From Owenia fusiformis (Eukaryota > Annelida > Polychaeta > Sabellida > Oweniidae): 64,000 nt of DNA. The translations under genes and the position numbers were made by a program. Position 1 is the stretch's first letter, and each line of letters begins with the position of its first letter. Positions 44,169 to 56,100 of the stretch are shown in pieces. The notes beneath the pieces are model-generated. The model was not told where the DNA came from. It did not search any database and saw only the letters and a list, made by a program, of their open reading frames with translations. The DNA lies in assembly GCA_903813345.2 (NCBI GenBank), contig CAIIXF020000010.1, positions 15,616,181 through 15,680,180 on the forward strand. The letters are read 5' to 3'.

Positions 44169-47100
44169 CTGGAAGATGGATGGTAAACATGTTAAGATAA
44201 TTCAAAGGGTAAACACTTGAGAACACAAGATGTAAATTAACCCTACTATCACACCACACTAGTTCTCACTACGTTCTCGAAAACGGGCTTCAACTGTGTA
44301 CGAACGGACTGGACCTACTGAGAACCGTTTGGGATCTATTTACAAACTTCATCAAACGTACTCGAACGGGTAGGTCCTCTAGAACTCAGACAATGCTCAA
44401 AATATTCTCGTGGTCGTCACGTTCTACAATTAGAACGAGTGAAAACGTACTAACAACGAGCTGGACGTACTACGAACGGAACCGTCGTACTTCAATCCTA
44501 CTAGGGACGTTTTAACAACAAGTAGAACTGTCTGCGGACGTGTTTAGAACGAGGTAGAACTAATTGCAAACGGGTTTAAACTGATTAAGAACGTATTTAA
44601 CACTGCTTATGAACGAGTTAGCAAAAATATAGCTATTTACGAACTTACGAACTTACGAGATGGACGTATTGAAGACTGTTTAAGAACGAAGAAGCTAATT
44701 ATTTCAGACATATTTCCCGACCACAGCCAGATTGAGCCTGTTTTACGACGTTTTCGTAGGACTGGCAAGAACGGGTAAGAACTAGTTTGGTGTGATAGGG
44801 GGGTTAGAGGGTAAACTTAAAAGGCAAACTGACAAGATATGTTCAGGAGAAAATTCCTAAATTAGCTACAAAAACTCATCAAGAACACATTTCAGAGCAA
44901 TATATATTACACATTGAACATCTTTTTATTTTAATTATGAGCATTACACAAACAGAAAATACCTCTTCTTTTACAGTACCAAACTCTGGATCTAGTGCTT
45001 TAAAGTGGTACTTACCTCTTCTTTTACAGTGCCAAACTCTGGATCTAGTGCTTTAAAGTGGTACTTACCTCTTCTTTTACAGTGCCAAACTCTGGATCTA
45101 GTGCTTTAAAGTGGTACTTACCTCTTCTTTTACAGTACCAAACTCTGGATCTAGTGCTTTAAAGTGGTACTTACCTCTTCTTTTACAGTGCCAAACTCTG
45201 GATCTAGTGCTTTAAAGTGGTACTTACCTCTTCTTTTACAGTACCAAACTCTGGATCTAGTGCTTTAAAGTGGTACTTACCTCTTCTTTTACAGTACCAA
45301 ACTCTGGATCTAGTGCTTTAAAGTGGTACTTACCTCTTCTTTTACAGTACCAAACTCTGGATCTAGTGCTTTAAAGTGGTACTTGAAGTTTCCAGGTCGT
45401 GTAACAATCTGTTTGATATCTCTAAGAGTAATCTCTCCTAACCTAAAATATAACAAATGAAATCTATTTTTATTTACCTCCCAAAGTAATATTATTACAC
45501 CTAGTGCCAACTATGCAAAAGAACCCCGTATTCTTGTTGATTGTGCAGACAGTCTGATACAAATGTACACAAACACACCACATTCTTTTATAGAGGTTAG
45601 AGAATGGAGACCATTTAGCCAAGTAATCGCAAAAACCAATTACCCCATACACTGCCTGACTGTTATTAGTCCATCCATATAGCTCAGCTGTAGCGCGGGT
45701 ACCTCTTATGCAATAGGTCCCAGATTCGATCCCTGGTTCAGGCAAGACTTAATTTTCTCGTTTGCGTAAAGTACTTCGGGGTGTTTGACTGAGTGGTCCA
45801 CAACTCGTACAAAAGGCTGTGGTGTGTACTTGTATGTCCAAGTATGAGTGCACATAAAGGAACACAGGGCTCCTTCAAGGAAGGGTTTCTGGGTTCCAGG
45901 CTAATTACGTTAATTACTACCGTTTATGTACGGAATATACCCAAGAGGTATTGCTCACCTTAATTGGTGATAAACAAAAATACAATACAATTAGTATTAC
46001 CCTACCCACCCATGACCCAACGAATTTCAATATAGGCTCACCCAATTTGACCTGACTGACCTCAAATTTGTAGTTACCTTTTTGGAATGTTGCACATGAA
46101 TGGGGTGACAGTTCTGTCAGTGAAGTATAGCACCTTTGTCAATTGTTGGCCATTAGCTGGTTGGTTGTCAAGTCTCTGTACAGGAAAGCCTACAAAAGCA
46201 TTCAGTTCAAACTCAAAATTGTCCAATTCAATATGAAAGATATTTAGTACACAATAATGTGGAAGCACAGTGTTTTACTAAACATCCCAGATCTGCAATG
46301 AAGTTTATATGAATAAATTATGTTCTACCAAAGGAAGAAAATACATAAGCTTCATTCATGAAGAGATATTTCTTTGTTTCTATTAATCTTGTAAATAGCT
46401 TAGTATTTCAGTTAGTCTTACCTGGTAATGCTGTAATAGGGGACCGCCTGGTGTCCCCAGTGGAATCAAAGTTCAGTCTTCTAGTTATGCTGTCACTGGA
46501 ATCCTGAAACATAATATGGATGACTTGTTGAATTGAAAGTGGCCATATAAAAAATTCGAAATGGCCACCAAGTAATTTACCCAGCATACCCTAAACCTAA
46601 TCAGATTTTGGCACTAGTCCATTCTTGCATCTGCAAAAATTTCAAGTTGAACGGGTTAACAGTTTTCCTGAAATTTTGATGACAAGAATTGATTCATTTG
46701 GCGTCCACTTGCACATCTAAACACCCACACACCCATCAGCATTAGATGACAACAAAGTGCCATGTATATGTACAGGGTGGTCCAAAAAATGGGACACTTG
46801 TATTACAAAAATAAATATTGATTTTCTTTGGTTTTTGCAAATTTTGGAAAACCCGTTTTGAAACGAAAATGACGTCATTTATATAATGGACGCTGATTGA
46901 CAGACATAATAAATTTGAACTCATGATGTACCAAATTTTAAATAAATAAATTCCCTATCCATTGTTATATAATATGATATATTTTCATAAATAAAATCAA
47001 TATTTATTTTTGAAATATGAGTGTCCCATTTTGTGGATCACCCTGTATAAGTATATTGGTGTAGTAATGTCAGCAAATCCAATGGAACAAAATTACCATA

Positions 47101-50100
47101 TTCATTTCTACTGATGAAACATAGACCCAATTTTCTGCAATAATAATCAATTTTACTCACCCTCCTCTCTCGAGTGACCTGAAGTTGTTCCAGTAGTGAT
47201 GAGACGCTCTGTTCTAGTGTGTCAATGGTGTGATGATGGGGGTCGTTGCGGGGAAAACTGCCCCGTAGATTATGTAGAGATTCTTTCATAACCATGATTT
47301 CCTCTGTGGTACCAGGCTATGGTAGAAAAGAATCAATATACATTTTTTTAATATGCCATGAGATTTTTCAGGGTGTTTTTTATTTCATTTCTGTGCATCA
47401 GACTAAAATTGTTTTAATTAATTTTTTGTTGGACTTTGTTACATTCTACAATGTTTCTCAAAAATAATATCCACTCAATTCTGTGGAATCATGATGGAAA
47501 TTGGAAACAGTTGACAAATTCTTCAAAAGTACAGGAAATTTATGTAAAAATAACTTGAGAAAATTGTCTGCTGTGTGCTGCTAATGAAACCCCTGCCCTT
47601 TACACAACACTGTATAGAAGGGGAGCCAGGGGGCCAAAAATTGGATCCTATGACCCACTCGTAAATAAGAACTCAAAAATCATATACCAAATTAGTAGTA
47701 TTTTACTTACATGTACAGCTTTAAGCGGAGATTGTCTAGGAGAGCCATCTATACTTTGTAATAGCTTCCCCTCAAGCTGAGCCATTTTCTGATCATGTGA
47801 CGCAATTTTTGCAGAAAGTGAGGCCTCAGATTCTCCGACATGTCGTAGTTTTGAGTTAAGTTGGTGAACTTGAGATCTTAAATTGTCATTGGCCTAATAA
47901 ATAATGAAGAAAACAACAAATAAATAAAATTACAACATATTGCATGATTATTCAGTGAAACCCTATAAATGGTATCATAACAGTCTCATAGCAAGGCAGG
48001 TGCTTATGCAGGTCAAAATGTAAAATGGTTGGTTTTGACAATTTAACCTTGCAAAACCCTTCCAAAAGGTTACTTGGAAACAAATTCACTCCTTTGAAAC
48101 AGGACACATATGGTATGAATCACCTACAATTCAATGAGTCCTTCACTTAAATCCTTAAATAAATTATCGCTACATGTGTCTCAACATTACGTGAATTTTG
48201 TTTCAATCAACCCATACCTGTGACTGCTGTAGATGTATGTCTCTCTGGTGGACCTGTTTCTTCAACTCTGAGATCTGCTTGTCCTTCTCATTGAGTCGCT
48301 TCTGCAACTCAATCTGTAATCAAACATTTGTGCTTAGTTTCTAAGAGGTTTTGTAGCACACAACCCGAATTCAAATGGATAATGAGGAGTCAATCGTATC
48401 TCAGAAACTTTAATTGGCATTTTAAGAAACATTCAACCATCAAAAAAACAAAAACAAAATTCAACCATGTGTCAATAATCAGATGAATGCTCTAATTGAA
48501 GAAATGCACTACAACTTTAAATGTATGAATCAATGAAATGAATCCTGTCCGTCCCAATCCAAATCAATCTGACTTGTTCACACCCAATCTGTATCTAAGC
48601 AAATTTTAAACCTTTCGGCACTTATCTTATTTGGACCATTATCATTACTCCAAGGTAATACATCTTTTATTTACCTTTTCCGATTCTAAATTTTCTTGTG
48701 TGAAGCCTAAACGTAACATCTCTGCCTTCATCTGTAGTAGTGAGCTCTCTTGTTCTGACAGTCGCTGTTGCAAGCCAGACTGAAATCAAATACATAATCT
48801 TAGAAATAAAAAGCTTTTCAAAGTACATATACGTCCCTACCATCAGAGGTTTTATGTCATAATTCAAGTGTTTTAATTTTACCCTGAACAGGGACAAAAT
48901 TGTTACAGTAGTAGTTTTAGAAAGTAGAATAATACATCTACCTATATTTGCTTATTTCCAAAAATGCCTTTAATCTGACAATTCCAGAATTCACGTAGCA
49001 AGACTTTTGAGACAACCTTAATCGTATTTACCTTCGTCCCTTGTAGCTCCATGCAGTCAGTTTTCACCTTTGACAGCTCTTCCCTCAGGTCATTGCACAG
49101 GCTCTCTGACTTGATGAGCTTCGCATTCAAAATCACCTAAATAAACAAGGATATTTTTGACCTCCTATTGTTAATTATATGTGTAAAACCTTTTAGAATA
49201 ATGAATACTTCATTAGCCAAAACCAAAGGTAAAAATATGTGAAAGTTATCAATAGGATGACGTTGTACTTTCTATTATGAATGAATTTTCAATGCATATA
49301 TTCAGGCCACACATTTTGCTAAATATGAGTCTTAAAAGATAATAAATACATATTATCACAAATCAATGTTATGATGATCGTTTTTCTCAGTTACATACAA
49401 GACTCAGTTTACACATTTATAGGCAACAAAATACATTTCCATGACAACGCTTGTACTTACAAGTTGATCTGAATCATTGGTAGCTTCTATACAGTTACTA
49501 GAGTCTTCTCCATCTGGTAAGTCTCCCCGCAGTAACTAGAAGAACAAGAAAATTCTTTGCATTTATATGAATAATTATGAACGGTTAATAAGAAAATGTA
49601 ATTTTAGACTGCTGATTATCAAAAAAGTTTAAGGCCAGGGTGCATGTTGGAATTTTTTGCAATTTTGAAAAGTAAACCACTGAATATTCTAGTTATTAAA
49701 CAATCTGAATAATTATCAACCCTCAATTAAAAGTCTGGGTACACTAATGCATCTTTTGTGCAAGAATGAAAGATGAAGATGATGTGTGGAATGAGTTATG
49801 TTTATCTGAAAATAGCACATGGTCATGAAATTTCATCAAAGTGCACCCTGACCTTAAATTGTGTCTGGATGATACTTATACATGTATACAGCATTAACTT
49901 TTATCATTTCCATTCATCTTCTCATTCATAATATACATTTAAGTGAAGGCAATGAAATGTGAACACTTTATTTTATTTTAGGGTATTTTTTTGAAGTTTG
50001 TACATGTTCAATTTGTCTACTCACTAGGTCTTGAAGTTGTAACAATGTGGTCTTGGTGTCCGACATATCATACTGGAGAATACTGTGCTCCTGTAGTAGA

Positions 50101-53100
50101 CCGATCCACATGTTTTCAAGTTTGGCATCAGAAACAGCAGCTTTTACATCTTTTTTATGCGAGTCATGTAAACCTAGAAAGAAAGAAATTAATAGAATAG
50201 GCAGCCCAGAGCAGTACAACATGCCAAACATGATACTGTCTTAAGAAAATAAATGGATGGATTTTTGAGCAGTCAAAAGATGCAAAAAGAAATTTTCAGG
50301 TTGAGAAATATTTTACAATATAAGATCCCACAAACAAACATAGGAATTGGGTCATACCAAAACAACTACATATAGACCATAAAAAGAGTATAAATTATAA
50401 CATGTATATAAATTGGAATTTTTCAATTGCCAGGTCAAAGCACATATCAAGTCATATGATCATAGCTCTTTCATACACTATAAACCTTTTGTATTAATTT
50501 CAAAATAAATAACAAATACTTACTTGTTTCAAAATCTTGGGACATACTCTTTGGAAGACCATTTGGCCTCACTGGTGAATTCCTACTTTCATTAACCGCA
50601 TGCAAACTAGTCCTTGGACTCCCATGTATACTGGTGTTTGGGCTGCCATGGCAACTAGCGCCATCAGCATCTCGCTGGCTACTACGAGATAAAGGCTGTG
50701 AGCTTGCAAAGCTGTATTCGGAGGAGTCAGCGTCAGAGCTGCTGTAATAAGGCCTGCAAGATGTAATATAAGTGCTGTAGACAGATCTGTACATTGCCAA
50801 GTGTACTTTACATTTACCAGCTGTACTCCTGTACTCCCAAATAATCCAATTTTCACTTTCAAAAAAGTTTGCATTTTTTTTATAAAACTTTCTCTATTAT
50901 ACATGTACAGTATAATGTAGTCCTGCATATGAAATAGGCATCTCCAAGATCTATTTTGCCATACACATATCAAAAGCAACAAAGGACAGATAATATTCTA
51001 TCGAATCAATTATTTTGCATTTATTAATTTCATCCAATCTTAGACTCCAACTTCTAGCGCTTAGCGAACTTTTATAATGTAAAGGTCATATAAATTAGTC
51101 CTTATAAATGCCTTTGAGGATTTTTCAACCTGTTTTAAATTGGAATGTTCGTGTGAAAGACCTTAATACTTAAAGTAAATAATAAAATGCTAAACTCTTT
51201 GTAAAAAACATACTAAATAAATACCAGCCTTTGAAATATCAACAATACAGTCAAGAAGTTCATTGATTTGCATTGTTAGATAAAATGATCATATATTTTT
51301 TGAACCACAACTGTTCATGGTTTTCACCAGATATTAGTTAAATAAACAGTTTAACATTATGAATGTGTTAAATATCATGTATCCAGTGCTGAATAATTGA
51401 TGTAAAGGAAATTAAAGTATAAAATCGAATGCTATTTTTGGCCAAGTATACAAGACGTTAATACAATGCATTGACCTTGAAAATGTCTCATATTTTTCGC
51501 ACTTAAGAATAGCATAGTACAAGTACATGTAGTGATGTAGTGCTCAACTTAGGAACAAAATTAAATTCTAATTATCAAAAGGTTCAGTGTATAGTAATTA
51601 CTATCAGAGGGTTGAAAATGAGAAGTTGAGAACTGTAGCCCTAAATTGGACTTGTTTTCCAGTAAAACGACAATACAAATAACAATAACTTCATTTTTGT
51701 TTGAATATACTGTACATAGGTCTGTCATTGGACTGTATGTATGTAAATGTTCTCTTAAAATTAATGATGCAACACAGATACAGAAGAACCTGTCTAGGTG
51801 GAACACCTTTGGTACCTCTAAAGTGTTCCGCTTGGGAGGTGTTCCACTTATAGAGTTTTATTTACATTAAGTAGTTGGCCATAGGACTCTTAAAAGTGTT
51901 CCACTAACAGATGTGTTCCACTTTACATGTTTCAATGTATGCAGTATATTATGATCAATAGAGATATCTATATTGGGATAAACATTAACAGTGCATACCT
52001 GTGATCTCCATTGAAATTCAATGGTCTCCTGATCTTCTGCCCTACTCTGGCTACATCCCTCCTGGCATCAGACAAGGCAACCATTGCACCCTAAAACATC
52101 AAAATTAGCCTTACTATGTGAAACCTTTCAAAGGGAAACACATTCAATGTCTAATGTTGTGGCAAATTGAATTACACAAATACTATTGAATCACAACCTA
52201 ATTTGATAACAATTGTCCATTAGGGCCATATCGATACTGTAAACCAAATCTGTAAGTTTGATTAAAAACCAGTTTAGTTTAGAAAACACAATGGGCAACA
52301 CTTGAATCTTGAATCTCTGCTACTTCTTATTAGAATAAACTATGAATTTGTCTATCTTAGCCAGAGGCTCTATATTATTACTCTTGCCCCAGGGTGTTCG
52401 AACTAGAAAATAGACACTCACCTGGGCCATACCAGCCAGTCCCATGTTAGCAGTGTTCTTAGGTGTTGACTCAATATTGCTGGATTGTCTGGTGGACTGT
52501 TTCACACTGTTGGGTTTGTAATGTGCAGCCAGGGCCAGTATCAATCGCATTATGGCCTTCAAGTTCCCATCTACTATATCTAAATAGAGATAACATGGGG
52601 AGATAAGTATCTGATAAGATCTAAGAACTGGATATCTTTTATATAGTTATTATAGCCTATTAATTTGATTTTTTTTGATATAAGACCAATATTAAAAGAA
52701 TGATTGATGCAACTGACAAAACAAGAGATGTACTGTATATTTTTAGAACCACATTCTGCCAACATTTACAGAACTAATGAACAAACAAGCAATTCCATGC
52801 CCCCCCCCCCCCCCAATATATTTTAAATCAGGTTTATTTAATTATACACACAAATGACGTATGTTACCATTAACATGTGTCCTGTGCATCCTTATCTTCT
52901 TCATCTGCATGAACTGTAGCACCTTATCCACATTGTCTCTCATCTCATGTATGTTGCTAGGTACTTTATGTACACCTGCCAGTGGTTCTTTACCTTCAAA
53001 TATAACAACCAAGCTGTCAATCACCTATTCGTTAGGGTGTGTAATTACTAATTATACATGTAAATTGAGATTCCAGGTCTACCAGTAGGAGGTAACATGT

Positions 53101-56100
53101 CACTTTCAACTGATTTTTGAAAATATCAGCTTCTCAGCAGCCAAACAATAATACTGACTTACAAGATAACACTGACTTACAATTTGTATAGATCAATATG
53201 TACATATAGAATTTATGCTCCACTTTTTGAACTTTCATTTACTTTTCACTTTTCATTTAATAATTATGAGTTTCACATCAACGTTTCACATACATTTAGA
53301 GTTTGTTAAACTATTAAAAGTGCATTTTCTTACCAACAACCTCAATGAGAGTTATAAGTGCAACACCATCTTTTATATCATTGCGTAGATCTTCAATTAG
53401 TCGGACCCCTGGCCGTTTCTTCAACTGAGAGTTTATCCAGTTCACATAAGCCTGTAGTTGTTGCTGGAACAAAGAAAATAACTGTAAAACTTTAAATTGT
53501 AAACTCATCTTTATATAAGAAATAAATGTAATGGATTTTGACTTGCCCTTTTGAATGATATACATGTACAGGGTGTCAAAAAACAACGGCACCCCCCCCC
53601 CTCTACAGCAAAAAGTACTTAATGTAAATGAAGATAAACCTAGTTATTGTCACTCTCTAGACATTTGCATAATGCCAATCAACTTCAATTTATCAAAGCA
53701 TCGTCATTAATTACATTATTTATAAACTTAGGCTACATTTTTGTACATGATTTTTTGACCCAGAGCATGATTTTAATCCTAAAAATGAACTTGATCATGG
53801 TTAAATTGAATGATACTCGCGATTAGAAGCTTAAACGTAACGCAACATTATCAAATTCCCTTTCTCCGCAGTCTTACAAAAATATGCCTTTGTACTGTAA
53901 CTTCATGTTAAGTTTCACCAGCACAAATGTGCAAAATAAACCTAAATACTAAATATTTTATTTCAAATAATTTATGTATCACCTGGCCTTGAATGTCATC
54001 CATTGTTTGATCAGAAGTTTAAAACTCAAATGAGTCTGTGAAAATGTTACTGCAATGGAGTGACCTCCAAAATGTGACATTCAATAACATTAGTAATCAA
54101 TAATCATCATGTTATGTTATGCAACAAATGAAACAGATTTCAACCCTATAGGGCAAAGGGGTAAAACATTGACACCATTTTTGAGTCATGTCCCATGAGT
54201 ATGTTATGTTTAATTAAATGACCACACAAAGATTCTAGATCTAAGGATAAACAGAAAAGATAAAGGACTGAAAAAACTGACGTCAAAGTATGACGAAAAT
54301 TCAGGATTGCGACATAAAAACCAGAGTGCTACTTTTACACAAAAATATAGATCTGTCTTCAGACATCACAATGCCTAATCATCAATGTAATTATTCTTAA
54401 TGATTTAACAAAGTTAGTATAATTAGGATGTTCCATGCAACTAGCTAGTTGTCATTGAGCCAAGATATATTTGATTTGTGACTTACAGTATACTGAATAA
54501 GCTATGTTTAAAATTCTTTTAAGGAAATCATTTTTGAATTGGGCGCTGATGGTTGCATCAGATCTCAGTTATCAATTGTACATGTCATAACTGAAATAAG
54601 CAAATAAAAAGTAGTTGATTTGTTTAATAATGCAAATGTGATGAATCATCATGATTCATGAAGAGTGCCCATATTATATTAAGGATGCTAATTGCTATTG
54701 TCTCGGATTAACATAACAAATGAAATAAACTTTGGGACACACAGTTTGACTCATAACTTTTTTTGGTGATTATGAACTGCAGTCTACATTTTGAGGTTTC
54801 AAAGTGGCCTGTATAGCCATTGAAACTCAACTTTAGTAAATGCCACTAGTGTGAGCAATAAATGAATGAGTAGTTGATTTTCCATCACGACTTCCAATCC
54901 AAAGCCAATAGTTTTCAACATAGCCTAAATACATATCCCCTAAAATGTGTATGCTTCACATTTTGTATTCTCTCATCCACTGGTACATGGCCTCCTGAAA
55001 ATTCTCCATTTTTTAACATGGGAAATCCACACTTTATCAAATCTACTTCTCATTTATCTATTGTTCAGACTGTAGACATTTGATGATTTTACGAAATTAT
55101 TCCTGAAATACATGTATTCTTCAAAATTCAGAATTTCGTATGGCTGCATATGGTCAAAGTGAGTCATTTACAACTGAGTCTATTCGTCCATGTTCCATGG
55201 AAAAAGATTCAATAGTATACCTCCCAATCCATCCATCTAGATGGTGATTGAGGCGCACTGCTGCCAGCACTACTTGGTGCACTATGCTGCCTCTCAGGGG
55301 TACCACTGTAATGCTGATTAGTTCGTTGATATGGAGTTCGAGGTGATGGTTTATACATTGACATTCTAACTTGTTCTGATCACATCTAGATCATCAAACA
55401 ATGTTTCAGCAAAGGCATTACAACAGTGATAACTGAATCAACCACGATACATCCTTAGACTACCTTCTAATTCTCTGACCGTCGATATTCAAATTTTGTT
55501 TTGATTTTTCATAAAAAATTCGGCAGACATTCAAAAAATATAAATTATTAACGCTTATTTTGGTCCTCTTCAACGACCCTTTCACATGGATTTTATATAT
55601 TTAGATCCAGGAAATATCCGTTTTGAGTCCATTGCAAATGCATGTAGAATACTTGCACAGTTCGTGTTAAAAACAGCTTTTGGTTTTGATTTTTGAAAAA
55701 TAAATTCAAATCAAAATTCAATATGGCTACCAAGAAGTCTCGAAGAAGTCCCATATTTTGAATATAACTAACTACGACTTAATACAACAGTCATGTGATG
55801 AAAAACAGCAAATTAGAATTAAATTTTAAAAATTAGATATATTTTTTGACATAAATAACAAATATATACAAAGATATTGTCATAATGAGAAAACAAATTC
55901 GAGACTAAAGTTTGATATTTAAGGGAAGTACATGTGTACTTAGAATCAGTACATTACCCTAACATTATTTAATAATAGGCGATCAGCCTGGGGGGTTGGT
56001 CGGTACCAAATCAGGGGAATAATGGCCATGGTGATTTTTGAGAAGGTCTAGACCCCTAAAGTAAGAAAATATGTGATAGCATTGCAGAAGTGGTAGCTTA

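Noticed and set aside
25516-45384. Arrays as assembly collapse or expansion artefacts
   Set aside because: Units differ by shared single-base variants arranged in blocks, and the first and last units pass smoothly into unique exon or intron sequence. Unit number may still be misestimated.
45674-45744. Functional tRNA gene
   Set aside because: Boxes A and B are present, but the cloverleaf is poor and a SINE body with an A-rich tail follows.
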